From assembly GCA_950106755.1 (NCBI GenBank), contig OX467088.1:7114001-7178000 (forward strand): a stretch of 64,000 nucleotides of DNA, in the 5' to 3' direction. This DNA is from Climacium dendroides. Its lineage: Eukaryota > Streptophyta > Bryopsida > Hypnales > Climaciaceae. The position numbers and the translations under genes were made by a program. This document shows, in pieces, positions 51,191 through 64,000 of this stretch. How positions within the stretch are numbered: position 1 is the first letter of the stretch; the number at the start of each line of letters is the position of its first letter. The notes under the pieces are model-generated. The model saw only the letters and a list, made by a program, of their open reading frames with translations, did no database searches and had not been told where the DNA came from.

Positions 51191-52130
51191 CGGTGAGAAA
51201 GTTATGGATTTTTGAGTTGTTTTTGGTTCTAAAAAAATTAGAAAATTACTTTTACTTTTGTTTTAATTGTGGCAACGCCACAAGGCACTCTAGTCTTTAT
51301 AATATTGATGACTATGTATAAAATATTATGAATCCTACAATGTGATATATCAAAAAAGCAAAATGCATTTATTAATATACATTAGGGATTTAGGATTAAG
51401 GTATTGACAATTTGAGGATGAAATGTATTATCAAACTTTGAATAAATTCTTTGAAAAATAAGATCCATTTGAGTATGATCAAATTGTGACCCTCATCACT
51501 TTATAAGCATAGCAAGCCACCCAAAATACGGTTGACTCGTATCAGCATCATCATTTTATAAACTCCAACTTGATTAGCCATGCAAGCAAGCAACCAACCA
51601 AGCAACCTCCACCGTGGATCCATTTGAAGGGCCCAGATGGAGGGAGCCCTCCCTCAACCTTGAGGCTGCCTGGTTGCTTGGAAAGGAACTATGAAAGAGG
51701 TTACAATGGCAAGGAACAGTAGAATGGTGATCACTCTTCTTGCCTCGTTCACTGCCATAAATGATGGAAGAGCCAATTTTGGCCCATGACGAAGGATCTT
51801 CACTATCTGGAGCACTTGTTGGTTGCAACACTACAGCCTAGGAATCTGCTCTCAGGTGTTAAAAAATCTTACAGTGGGTTCTCTATGAAGGAATTTTTCT
51901 AAAGAATGAAGGCTAAGCTAAATCTCGGAGTAATTGTACAAACGAATCTTGAACATGGCCAATTCAAGGGTCGTGTGACAGGAGACGGCGCCTGCAAGGC
52001 TACGAGCGCAAAGATTTTTCTATGAGAGCTCTTCAAACGACAGTCGGTCGTCCCGTCAGGCCTTCGAACGTGGACATGGTGTGTCCTTCAAGCCCAAATG
52101 GTGCCGTTAAAAACGACCCTGCCCACCAAA
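51191..52130 (-). other. Spacer and probable 3' untranslated region of the receptor kinase
   Basis: 51.5-52.13 kb has genic base composition directly downstream of the kinase stop codon and probably holds its 3' UTR. A local inverted repeat (CAACCAAGCAACC and GGTTGCTTGG) lies at about 51595-51682. No separate gene is supported. Confidence 0.4.
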
Positions 52131-55100
52131 CTACCGTCCTTCCAAATCCACTGGGCTGATACGCCCAGTCTCCACTCTGCTTGCACTACCGGTAGTGTCA
52201 ACTGATTCCTGCTGGGACAAAAGATGGTTACGCCCATTAATGGCCGAGATGTTGGAATACTCATCAGTGTCATCCCAAATGTTGATATTGGCAAGAGCGA
52301 TGCTCGGAGACGACTGCAAACTCTGAAGGAGAGACTTGAGCAAGTACTCAGGAACGTCCTGCGCTCCTAAAAGGATCGACACCACTTGGGAGATGGAAGG
52401 ACGAGAATTGGCACTATCGCTTGAACACAGAAGGCTGATCTTCAACACTCGTATAACCTCTTCATGGTCGTAATTGTGACGAAGGTTTCGGTCCACGACG
52501 CGGAGGAGATACTCATCCTTGCCTGATTCTTGAGCTTTTCTGTAGAGGTCTCGCATCTGCATACAATGCGGCCGGGCAATTAGGGATTTTGAATCTTCCA
52601 GATGGCATGAAGAATAATTTGAAGAAAAATGAGGGTCACATTTGTTGATTGGACGACAATTATTAATCATAATTGTTAAAAGGGTCGTCTTCAGAGGGCC
52701 AATATTTGTCACATTCAAGTTCACACTGGTCTAAAATCTAGGGAGAGTATGAATTTGAAGTTCCGGAGGCATATTTGGGAGACAGAGTCAATTAATTTTT
52801 TTGAAATTTCACCACTTAACAAGAATGACAAATAGTTTTGAGTTGCCCAACTAAGACCTGAAATCAGCCAATTGAAGTATAAATCTAGATCTAAGACATC
52901 CAGTAGAGTACCCCAATACGGTTAGCGATGGCTTACCTCGTCAATTAGGCAGGATGGAACTCCGTGTTCGGTGGTGTTCATTGTAACTCTGCCTGAAACG
53001 ATTTCCATGAGGAGGATGCCATAGGCAAACACGTCCACCTTCTCTGAAAGCTGCCCGCGCGTCATTTCCGGTGCCATGTAGCCTCTTTATCCCATTCCAC
53101 AACCCAGCTAAGTGGACTTAGTTTCCTCAAAGGTTTAGGTACTCGAATTAAAACATGATGGAGAGGCACAGCAGAATAATTTTGACCATATTTCTCACGG
53201 AGTGACAACTACCACTGTACCATGCCGAGGGACGCGACATTATAAGCCACTTGTAGAGATGAAAATTTTAGTTTTGAATACCTTCAAGAACTGTATACAT
53301 GTATTTTTTTACTAAAAATTCATATTTGTAGTTCTAAGATAAATTCAAAATTTAGGCCAGGGGTTTGTTTCTCCGTCCTTGTATTCTAAATTTCCTTAAA
53401 ATTTTCTTATAATCCTGTATAACTCCTTGCAAAATAATTCCTTTTTAGTGATTCTGTTACTATTAGTTTTGTTATGTACTACAACGTATTACTTTGAAAA
53501 CTTAATTATAAATATTACTATGAAAGATTACATACTTTTCTAACTCAAAACCATCAGAGTTTCTTAGAAACACAGTTTGTAATTTTCAAGTCTGCCATTT
53601 CGTTCGGGATACATGCGAATGACCTAACATGCGGGTTAGAGACGACGCTTACAGTGTGCCTGCGATGGCCGTGGTAAGATGAGTTTGTTCGTCTGGGCAG
53701 AGCTTGGCCAGTCCAAAGTCCGAGATCTTGGCTTCGAGGTTTTCGTCAAGAAGGATGTTGCTGGCTTTTATGTCCCTGTGAATGATGCGGGGTGCAATTT
53801 CGTCGTGCAGATATGCAAGACCTCGAGCAGTTCCTACGGCAATGTTGAAGCGCGTTGGCCAATCCATTTGAATCAACTGCTCCGGAGTCCCTGTAATCGC
53901 AAACCATGTTTTAAAGTGGATGATCGAGGCACAGGAAGGAGAGGCTACTCTCACTCAAAAATGAAATCTCCATTGATGCAGAAAGAGATTCCAAACTGAA
54001 GCTTCAATCGAATGAGTTTGTTACCTAGCAAACTTTCGCGAAGACTTTTGTTCGGCAAATACTCGTAAACGAGCAGCCTGTGCTGCCCTTCAACACAGCA
54101 ACCGCGCAGCTTTACGAGGTTTCTGTGCTGCACTTTGCTGATAATCGTCACCTCCGCCAAAAACTGAGGCTTCCCTTGCTTGGAATCGTCAGAGAGCCTC
54201 TTCACTGCCACTGGCGTGCCATCCCTGATTTTCCCCTGGTCGGTCCAGACCAACACAGTAGGTAATCAATTAATTAATAGTGAAATCGATTATGAACACG
54301 AAGCTATACTTGTCCACCAATAAAACAAATTTCAAATTTTTGTGTCCTGTAAGATGATTTTGAATTCCCTGGTAACCAGAAACCGAAATTTCCCCCCTTC
54401 TCAGGTTCATATTCTGTATTTAATGTGCTTCAATTTCGTATGTGTACTTACTGCTTGAGAACAGAGTCCTCACAAACAGAATCGAAAAATACAATTATAG
54501 GCAATCAAAACTGCAATTCAAAAATTGTAAGAACGAAAACATTCCGTCTTCCGGCGAGCAATGTTGAAAACAATCTTCCTCGCAGAACGATAATCATTGC
54601 ATTTATGGAGAAGGGCGTTTCAGCTTACCAGGAATACTTCTCCGAAGCCGCCTTCGCCTAACTTGTTGTCTTTGTGAAATTTTCGAGTCGCCTTCCTAAG
54701 CTCATGATACGTAAACAGGTTGGTTGATATGGACGCCTTCGCAAAATCTGAAACAGAAAGCACCTCCAAGTCGTGATTGAATGACCACAAGCATGTGAAA
54801 CTGGTCTACATGCTTGAACAAAGAAGCCATGGCACCGGCGAAACTAAGGAAAGATTGAGATGAAACCCTACGTACCTTCTTGAATCTCTCGAACGTACTT
54901 CCGAGCAGCTCTGTATTTTGCAGCTAGGACTATGATAATGAGCATGAGGATGATGACCACCACACAAGTCCCTATCACGGCCAAATAGATGAGCAGAAGG
55001 TTTCTCTTCTTGGTGTGATTGACGGCACAAGTATCACAACACAAAAGATCCTTATAAACCTCTTCCGGCGATTCGTTCAAATACTCATCTTGTGGACACA

Positions 55101-58100
55101 AAGGCTGCAGCCCTGGGTCGACAGCTTTCGTGCATTTGCTAAGGTTCGCCTGCAAAACACACATCGGACGTCAACCTCGCGTAACATCAATTTCGTTAAA
55201 ATGGCGGAATTCCACGACTTTGGCACTTTTCAGGGCACCCGCCTGAAATGTAAAATCTTTACCATAGCTTTTTAAGCATTGAGCAGATGAATGTCAATCT
55301 TCGTATGTTTAGTTACCGCTTAAGAATAGAGTTCTTTTAAACAGAAATCAAAATATGCAGAGAATTTGTGAGAACGAGAATGTTCCGTTTTCTAGCATCA
55401 CCGGAACGTGGTGAGTGAATCTTCGCACTCACATTAGTTTTTTGACACGGCAATGCGTTAGCCGGAACTACCGGGTTAAGGGCTTTCTCAGCGATGATAT
55501 TCGTATCGTTCGCGTCGACAAAGACATCAATACCAGCAACTCCGTATAAGATTTCGCCGTCGAAGACTGCACACGAACAATCGAGAGTCACAAATGAAGT
55601 ACTCATTTGAATTTTCATCTCTGAATCGAAAGCTTTGCAACTGCTTGATTGAGCTTTAGAATTTAAGACGAGAAGAAAAAAACCTGGATAAGTAACCGTG
55701 GCGACCTCGCCCAAACCATCGTAGTCCGTGTAAGGGTCGGTCCAGAATGTTTTATTCTGCACGAACCGCAGCTTCGCTTGGTAATCGAAGTATGGCCGAA
55801 TGGACCAAAGCGGATTCCAGTACGCATCCAGTGTGCTAACATACGTTACGGAGCTAGAATTCATCAGGCATGACACACTACGAAGTGCTGGTAGTTGATC
55901 AATATTAGGATCATCGGATTCGAGCGGACCAATGCTGAAGAAGAAGACGATCACGTTGTTCGCCTTCACAGCTGCAATTGTACTCTGTAGTGCTACATCG
56001 TTGGTGAAGGTGGTGCTCTTGGAGAATCTGCCGTCGGTGAGCACGAAAATTATCTGTAGAGGCGACAATTGCTTTTCTCATTAAGTGTTTCGTACATTCT
56101 GGAGAGGAGACGCACAACGACTTGATCAAGCCTGTTATAACCTACTTCAAACCTCTCTAGGTTACGGGAAAACGGAATATTTACTCTTCTCCGGTCTCTA
56201 ATTAAGCAACAATTTGAAGGTATTTTAAGGTTTCCACATCTCTGTACATGTAAGAACAGAGTCGTTTGAAAGACAGAATCGAAAAAATCGCAGTTGATAA
56301 AAAAGCAAACCAGAAGTTGTGAGAAAGAGAATGAAATCACGTACTTTCAATTTGCTTGTCGGATTGAGGGCCGACAGTGCGGTGTCCAATCCTTTCGAGA
56401 GGTTCGAGAAGTCGCTGTTGACGCTGTTTGTCAAATTGGATAAGTCGAACATTGTGCGCAAATCTGTGCCGTTCCCGCTGGTGTTCTCGTTTACGAGGAG
56501 CTGCAGGTAGACGACGTCAAGATCGGTTTAAGGAAGCCTGAGCTAGAAATTCAGAAATTCGACCTCACACTAGCCACAGAGCGAGCTTCAAATGAGACTT
56601 ACCGAACTCGGCTGCCTTAAAGTTGCCGTGGCGGAATCAAATGTGACGATGTTCACAGAATCGTTGACCCGGAAAGTATCAAAAAGCTCTGAGGTGATGT
56701 TCACTGCTGAGTCGAAGGTTGTCATGTTCTGCTGCCCTGTGTCGAGAAGAATAACCAAGTCCTTCACCACCGCCGTTGCCAAGATATACCACGGCCGTTT
56801 GCGAGGATCATACGTGATGCAACCTCCTTCAGGGTTCTGTACCTGTCGTGAGTCACTCACGCCTGATGAATTAGCAACATTACGATACGGTTCATGTCGT
56901 TCAAAATCATTGAAGCGCTTTTCGTTCCATCGCCTGCATTACACCCAAAACTCAACTTCCAAAACTACTCCACACAGTCAAATCAATCCTCTAACCATTC
57001 TACGGTGTTGACTTACTTCCCACGCCACTCTTCTACAATTTATTTGTATGGAGAGGGACATTGCAGGTAGATGAGATTGCGAGAAATTCATGAGGCGAGG
57101 CTACATGAAATACAATCGCAAAACTACTGGATTCCAACTTCAGACAGCCAATGCAAGAGCTGGGAGAAGAAGAAAGAAGAAGCATGAGGCTGTAAGTAGT
57201 TAGAGAAGACCCTCGGTGTTGCAACTTCCACCTCTCTCTCTCTCTCTCTCCAAAGTGTCATAGCTAATTATACAAATTTCCGCGTTCGTTCAAGAAACTT
57301 CATCCTACATGCGGTTGAAGACTCTAATCTCAAGAACAGTGAAGCAGTAAAGTAGGTGCTTACTCGGCCAGGATAACTTCGCCATACACCTTCGGCGGAG
57401 CCAAAATAGTTCCAGAATGTAAGGTTGATTTTGCTGCTCGCCGTGAACTGAAGATTCGATTGGGAGCAAATGGCGCGTTTGATTTCCGGCCTCAGATTTG
57501 AATTCGAGTAGTTGAAAAACGGTGGCGGAAGCCTACAATCGAGTTGTAACAAGAAAATCTTAATTCTCATGGCCATCTTGAACCCGCTCTCCTTCAATTC
57601 GCTGCCTCACTTGCACTTAAATTATCGTTCTACACATGAATCAACCACCTAACAAACCAGTTTAACAGAACGAATAAGTACTATTTCCACTTAGTACCTG
57701 ACGAAGCCATTCTTGCCGAAATTGAGCTGAATCTGAAAGCATGTCTTGTTAGGGTTGAACGCTTCGCATTCCTGAACAGAATGTAGCGTGTTGGCACACA
57801 GGAAGTTGTCCGTGTGCGTTGCCGAGCAGGCATGACGAGCGCAGTTGTCCACGCACAACGAAAGCCCTGCAATTCAAACCCACGCTGCAAACTAAGCCAC
57901 GGTTCCAACCCCTCCAATCTTTGGATACATCGTCACCAATTTAATCATTCACACTTCTACTCGATTCATTCGTTCGAAACCATGTTTCGGCACATTGGCG
58001 GGCCACTCGATCATTACATGCGACTCCTCGTTACTCTCCATTTCAAAACGCACGCTATCTCACAACCTGGTGCCAAAAATCAAGTCACATTCATAGCCAA

Positions 58101-58658
58101 ATATTCGTGAAATTGTTGCGCTTGAAAGCATCAAACTGCGACACTCAAGTGCACAGGGCTTCAAAAACTAGGATAGGAAGAGCAGCTACGAGATTCCAGA
58201 CGGGCTGCTTGAAAGTTCCAATCACTTGAAATTCCACCATTTCAAAAAGCTTGACCTGATTTTCATGATTTCACAAACTGGTCCGATCGAAAAAAAGGGC
58301 TCTCAACTACGAACCCGAGTGATTTGCGCCACTCGTCAGAATCAGAGATCTATATCCGTCCTAGATTTTTGCGCTCTGCTGTTTCAGTTGAGCACGAAAC
58401 TTCGACCATGTTTTGTAGGATTCCTGTGAGTAAGAGGGCACAGGTCTTAACTTACTTACCACAGTCTTCGGTATCGGTCGCTAACTGAAGCGCATCCCCC
58501 GCGAGACGCATCACATTCTTTTCCTTGATAGAAAACTCGTCGGGTGTCATGGAGTACACCTCCACAAATTCCCGCGACAACACCAGGAGGAGCAACCACA
58601 GCAGCCCCATCGACATGGACAGTCGCAAATCCTTACCACCACCACTCCGCCTCCCCAT
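52131..58658 (-). CDS. Receptor-like kinase with VWA-N, VWA and Cache ectodomain
   Basis: Single-pass plasma-membrane receptor kinase of 950 residues. Coding exons: 58658-58460, 57866-57698, 57532-57364, 56842-56603, 56500-56345, 56053-55684, 55566-55433, 55149-54876, 54747-54629, 54235-54025, 53890-53653, 53084-52937 and 52556-52131; every junction is in frame. A signal peptide covers 1-35. A Cys-rich segment at about 64-110 is followed by VWA-N ([16 protein letters not shown] to [11 protein letters not shown], about 164-199), a VWA domain from DLVILLDTG (208) through FVLTDGRF (about 314), and a Cache domain at about 370-460 ([36 protein letters not shown]). The VWA metal site reads DTGQQ instead of DxSxS, so it is probably degraded. 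A second Cys cluster precedes the membrane helix at about 529-556. The kinase keeps GEGGFGEV (601-608), K622, HRD (718-720), DFG (738-740) and APE, and resembles the LRR-VIII/DUF26 group (RLK-Pelle DLSV, a name that includes VWA). Ligand unknown. Confidence 0.92.
57232..57251. repeat. CT microsatellite in intron 3 of the receptor kinase
   Basis: Uninterrupted (CT)10 tract within the intron 56843-57363. Confidence 0.95.
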
Positions 58659-60430
58659 CGCAAAAAAATTTATTCCTACACTAAAACAACTAGCCAGGCA
58701 CTACTACTGCTACAACGAACCTCGAACCTCTCGCAACACAACATGACGCCTCTTGCGTTTGCATCCATCTCCACCCACGCTGTACGACCCAAAATGATGA
58801 ACACGACATCATCATCGAACGTGAGCCAGCGACGCCGTCGTTGAATATTCCGCTCACAGATATTGGGCGTCCCCAGCGCATGCCACCTAAGTTAGCTGGG
58901 CCTCCACCACTTGCACAACACGATCTCGGGAGCAGCCTCCATCACAAGCTAGTATCTCAACGTCGGGATCCGAATCGAGCTCCAAACCAGGTTACAAATC
59001 GAACTCTGAATGCATCCTTCATGCCCAGCCCAGCTTACGCAGCTGAACTCTCAGATTTGTTGCGCAACCGCTCAATGGTGCCCGTCCAAGTCGCGGTTCC
59101 GTATATACCTTCCACCCAATTCCGTTCACAGCCGAAACCAGCGCCTGGTTCGCGATCACTCAGGGACCCAAGCACTCCATCAGTCGCATCTCAAAGGTCA
59201 ATCTGTATCGTTAAGCTCGGTGACCGACAACGAAGTGAAAGCAAGCTCAAGATGCATTATGAAGTCAGATTATGAAAGCCAGCTTACAGTGTGTTTTTCC
59301 ATGCACGATTTTCCGCCAGTTTGGCTACAACCCAAAGAAGACGCTGGCTATTTTTTGTGTGAAGGAAAACTTTCAGTTTTTTGCAGTCAAAAAAGCCAGA
59401 CTGTTACTGCTGTTTTTAAGACCAATAGCCAAATTTACCTAGGCACCACCTACTTTTGATATAGATATCCCCAAGTATCTGTACTAAAATGAGTATTGAA
59501 GAAATAACTGGCTGGCTACTTCTCTGGACAAAAGGATTAAAAAAATCACTGCTAGCTACCGAAGCTAGTTGGCGCACTAGTGCTAGAGCTGCAGGGTTCC
59601 CCAAGAGTGGGCGCACATGGGGAATCAACCAAGCCCGACTAGAGCTTAATAATTCTAATTTGGATTTGGAAGTACTCAGATGACGATCGTGAATGTTTAA
59701 AATATTGGGTGAGACCGGAAATCGACGACAGGAAATGGTCGTGGGCGGGGAGAGATTCCGCCAGCAGACTTCTTGCCGACTACGAGAAGTTCGGAGGAGG
59801 ATAATTTGGGGAATGGGGACGCCAGCCATGTTGATCAACCTCACTGTCTGGGCTCACGAATTAAGAGGTTCAAGAGGTCCCACTACCGCAAATGGAGGCG
59901 GTCGGGTAGTGCTCCGGTGCCTGCTCGGAAGTGACCACCACGAGGGGGTGCACCAGCCAGCTCCCTCCAATGTACGAAGTCATTTCCGTTTCTGAAAATA
60001 ACAAAGACGACGACGACGACGTAACAACAAGCAAAATGTGCGTGAAAAATCTTACGAAATTAGGGGATCCTGTGAATGTAACAAGAAAAAAGACCTCCTC
60101 CGTCATTAATTTGTGTCCAAAATCAACATAAAAACGTGTCAGATCGAAATTCGAAGACTCTGACTTGCTCCAGATTTTATAACTTGGAGAATTTCAGCCT
60201 AGATCAGTCTTCTTGTTGTTGTTTTTCCTTGAAACACATGGATCGATCAGTCTTTTCGATGCTTCTGTTTTGTGTTCATGGAACCCTACCATCATCATCA
60301 TCGTCCAGAGCGTGCGGTGTCGCCGGCCAGAGAATTCTGCAAGGAAAATCTGACTTTTCAGGCTCCTCACTCCTTTGAAGTCAGTCGGACTTTGTCTGCT
60401 CCGTTTCAAAGGCGTGTTTCTCACTTTGGG
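58659..60430 (-). other. Upstream region of the receptor kinase, mixed composition
   Basis: 58.66-59.3 kb and 59.5-59.97 kb are richer in GC than the distal spacer and contain open frames on both strands (for example 58841-59275 plus). None shows a motif or a convincing splice partner. A short (GAC)n run lies at 60005-60020. This is most likely promoter and leader sequence of the receptor kinase, perhaps with a further unrecognised element. Confidence 0.4.
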
Positions 60431-63400
60431 GGGATCTGAGTGGAGGGGAGGAGGCTTTGCATTGACAAAAGAAAGCTAACCTACATGTGTGAAGAAGTTT
60501 GAGTGGGACTTTGGATTTGAAATGTGAGCCAATGCCAAAAAAAAAGACAGAATCTTTGGTATGGTAGTTGCCTTATTTTATTTGAGTTCACATTTTCCCA
60601 ACATGTGGCTCAAATTTCCATTTTTATTTTTTTTACATGTCCTTTTTCAGTTTTTTCTCTACCTTTTTTCTTGAAATTCTTAGTTTTGTTCCCAAAAGTT
60701 TGTGTGATGTGTAGATTTTCAAGTTACCCAAAAGGTTAGTATCCCCATGGGACTTTGGTATCCAATTTTGACATCCGGTTGCCTCATGACTTCATTTCTA
60801 TTATGGTAGAACCACCCGTGGATAACGAGAAAATAGCAAAAGTTTAACATTATCAAGGAGACTCAAGAGTACCTTGGACTTCCTAATAAGTAGGAAAAAT
60901 GATATTTTTGAGATAAAAGGAATAAAGATAAAATACAAATGAACTAGACATGGTCATCTATTTTGAGCATAAAGGAGTGATGGAAATTTAATGGACATTT
61001 TGAACCACATGTTTGTGAAATTCTAAGAATTTTGAATAAAAATGACACCAAGGTATTCAAAGGTATCATTCTTCTCTAGAAATCTAACACTCTATTCAAA
61101 ACAAAAATAAAACAATATATTGAATATGAGGATTGATCTACTGAATAAAAATGACTATTGATAGAACAATCCTTAGTAGACTTTTGAAATTCAAGTTGAA
61201 TAGACATGAAATTTGTATTGGAGATGTCTAACTTAGTGGCAATCAAATTCCTTGTTTTGTAGAAATTTTTAAAAATCATTTTATATTTAAAAGTCATTTT
61301 TGTTAATTTGTCTCACTTTGAGATTTTAGTACATTTGGAGTATCTAATGCATATTGAATGATTTAAGAGTTGAAATTTTAGTAATCTATTCCTACACTAG
61401 GCGGGCATATGTCAACTAAGGTGAATCTCAAAATATATTATTTTATGCCCTCCAAGTCTATGCAAATAGAACTCCCTTGCACAAATACATCTAAGCATTT
61501 AAGATGGTTTCAACTTCATTTATTTGGTGAAATTTGATCACCATCACATCCTTACAAATGGCCAAATTTTAGGGGAGGGACATAATTTTCTATTCATTAT
61601 TAATTTATACCTCATTGCACCTATATTTTGTGACAATATATCTTTTTTTCACATAGTATTGTCTCAATACTTGCAAGTAGTTCATAGTAATTGCAACAGT
61701 ATTTTTCAAATTTGTAAAGGGTTTGTGAGTTCTTGGACTATTGAGAATGTGGGAATTGTGCCAAATTAATAGTTTGATGTTCTTGCCAACTTTGGCTACA
61801 TCAAATGATATTTTTAATGATTTTTTAATGATTTTTATTTTTATTTTTATATTAAAAGATTTTAAATTTATTTTGGCCAATAGTGGTTGGTTCACATCAT
61901 AAAGAACAATTCTAAAATATCTAATGATTGGAATTCATTATAAATAACACTACATGAAAACTTCAATTCTTATATATGCAATCTCCACAACCACAAAAGT
62001 AGACAAATAGAAACAGCACAAATAAAAAAAGGGAGGCAATTACCAAGGCTAACAAACAACAATAAAAAGATGGACCAATCCAATGTGATGAACACATACA
62101 AATGTAATTGTATAAATGTAATTAAATATTAATTATATTATTTTTATTGGTAAGTGAAAGGGGATTCTAATGCAATTTATCATGCATTGTGTGAATTATT
62201 GATACTTAGTGCAAAAAATAATGTAGTTTTTGAATTGCAACACAGATAGGGGTTCTTACCTTATATGAATAAGTTACTAAATGCCCATGATGGATGTACC
62301 ATAAATTGAAACTAGGTTCTAAATGTTCACACCTTGTATATACTCAAAATTAATACCCTCATTCTAAGCAAGAATCTCAATGTGATTATTTCTTATCAAT
62401 GATGATTTTGGATGCACTCACCTTGCAAATAGAAGTAAAAAGTTTTATATTAGTATAAACCCCCTAAAATAGTGCATTGAGAGTACAGCTAAAGTGAATT
62501 TTGGATCCCAAGGCAATAGAAACTTTTACCAAAAAGACATGATTCAATAAAATTTGAGGATTAGCAATGATAAGGAATAACTTAATTAACCTTTTAAAGA
62601 ATATTAAATGTCCATTCAATGGGTAATTAAAAACTTAGGAAGGATCATATATAATCAATTTTTAATGGATGTTTTTAAAATTTTGATACAAGATGGAATC
62701 ATTCACCCTCTTAACGGAAATTTTAAAATTTTTGAAGGGATGCGTGCATTAGAAGTCATGCTCCCCCTACAAAATTAGGCAATTTGGGAAATTCAAGCAT
62801 CTTTTGGATATCTATGGTAAACACTTCATTGTCTTTTGAAATTTGATATTAATTTTATGTAACTAATAAAACATGGCATAAAATTGCAAAAGAACACAAA
62901 AATAGTTTTTCTCTCTTAAATCACATTTGGAGAGGAGTCAAATTTTGTTAGCTATATATGGTTGGTTTAAAAAAAAAAACATTTTCTTCTAATTTCAAGT
63001 CCTATTATCTTGGAATCTATAATAAGTCAAAGTTTTTGAAATTTTTCCCACATATTTCAAATTCTAGTCTCTAGCTAACTTTTTAGCAATTAGCACTTGG
63101 GTATACAAAAAAATCATCAAAAAATGATTAGAGTATTGTTAGTTTTCTTAACTTCTTTGCATTGTAGGGTGATTTAAAGTAAGCTAAGTTCCATATTTAC
63201 TTCTAAAATTTTGGGTAAATTTACCTAATAAGATTTAAAACTCAATAATGGAGAAACGCAAATTTATTAAGAGCATAAATTTTACTCTAAGACAACTTAA
63301 AGTCTATTGGTCCTATTTTGCAAGAATAAAAAACAATTTTTTTTCTACTTTAAACATTATAATCTTTCAAGACAATGAGTCAAATGGTCTAAAATCTCTC

Positions 63401-64000
63401 TAAAAAAAGGTTTCTATTTTCAATTTTGGACAATGCACTAAAAAAATGCCAATTTCTGACCATTTCTCTTGAAAAACACCCTCAATCATTTAGGATTGAC
63501 CACCAAGGTAACTACACTTAAAATCACACAAATAAGCTATGTGGCGTGATAATATACTTCAAAAAATGAACAATAATTTTTGCACATTGGTAGTGGACTA
63601 TGTGGTTCAATCTATCATTTTTGAACACATTGTGAATTAGTTACAAATTTTTAAAGCTACAAGATGTAGGATGCTAAAAGTGTCATGTAGGTGATCCCAA
63701 AATGCATTTGATGCACATGAAGAATGACATTAGAGAAGAAGTGAAAGCAACAAAAAATGTACCCAAAATTGTCCACTTCTAAGGTTGCCGCCTCCACAAC
63801 ACTATAAATAAAGTTGCACACTTCTGAAAATTCACCTTACACTTGTCCTTGTCCTTATCATGTGCTTCATTTTTGGTATCTTCCCTATTCAGTTTCCCTT
63901 CAAAAATAGGGGTTGATTTCAAAGAGTGGTCCATTTTAGGTGCAAGTACCTCAAAGAACAAGACTTACAATATCATCAATGTGTTTTTTCAAAGATAATC
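60431..64000. other. Gene-free AT-rich spacer to the window end
   Basis: No gene recognised. 63300-63480 shares an inverted stretch (ATTGTCCAAAAT and GAAAGATTATAATGTTT reading on the minus strand) with 29465-29640, indicating a dispersed repeat. Confidence 0.55.

Noticed and set aside
56843..56946. Longer version of receptor-kinase exon 4 starting at the TGCAG acceptor near 56947
   Set aside because: That acceptor puts the conserved YDPRKRPWY segment out of frame with the preceding exon; the CGACAG acceptor at 56843-56845 keeps the frame and gives the expected spacing in VWA-N.
58841..59459. Plus-strand open frames of 144 and 149 codons upstream of the receptor kinase
   Set aside because: No domain or motif, no splice continuation, mutually overlapping frames; treated as promoter or leader sequence.
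1..64000. CRISPR arrays, bacterial operons, rRNA or tRNA genes, or integrated viral genes
   Set aside because: No evenly spaced short repeats with unique spacers, no recognisable tRNA T-loop or rRNA sequence, and no viral protein motif were seen; the gene structures are eukaryotic throughout.

Overview
The window looks like nuclear DNA of a land plant, probably a non-flowering one (moss or liverwort grade); the species cannot be fixed. Reasons: spliceosomal introns, very AT-rich gene-poor spacers full of short inverted-repeat transposons, and a VWA/Cache receptor kinase of a type I associate with early-diverging plants. Five protein-coding genes were rebuilt by hand from GT/AG splice sites and family alignment from memory. 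All five lie on the minus strand.

Layout: (1) 1-1857, 5' part of a vacuolar cation/proton exchanger (CAX), with its leader to about 3.8 kb; the 3' end is outside the window. (2) 3.9-19.1 kb, a gene-free AT-rich spacer with several MITE-like elements. (3) 19190-23631, a folate-biopterin transporter of the FBT family. (4) 24.3-31.5 kb, a spacer including a TTAA-type element split by a Stowaway-like element. (5) 32472-36173, a V-ATPase accessory (Ac45/VOA1-like) membrane protein. (6) 39467-44485, a two-domain vitamin B6 and NAD(P)HX repair enzyme, PDX3/PPOX1. (7) 46.3-51.5 kb, a spacer with a decayed gene fragment broken by a MITE. (8) 52131-58658, a receptor-like kinase with a signal peptide, VWA-N, VWA, Cache, transmembrane and kinase regions. 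(9) 58.7-64 kb, no recognisable gene.

The genes are not an operon. CAX and the VOA1-like protein share a theme, because CAX is driven by the proton gradient that the V-ATPase makes; FBT and PDX3 are housekeeping vitamin genes. The coding joins of all five models keep one open frame throughout, which is strong internal support. The least certain points are the first exons of FBT and PDX3 and all UTRs.

The two most interesting signals are the alpha2delta-like ectodomain joined to a kinase, and a set of non-autonomous elements with CCC(C)TAAAG or CCCCTGAGCGCC ends flanked by TTAA. TTAA flanks with CCC ends are the signature of piggyBac-type transposition, which I do not know as a common plant superfamily.
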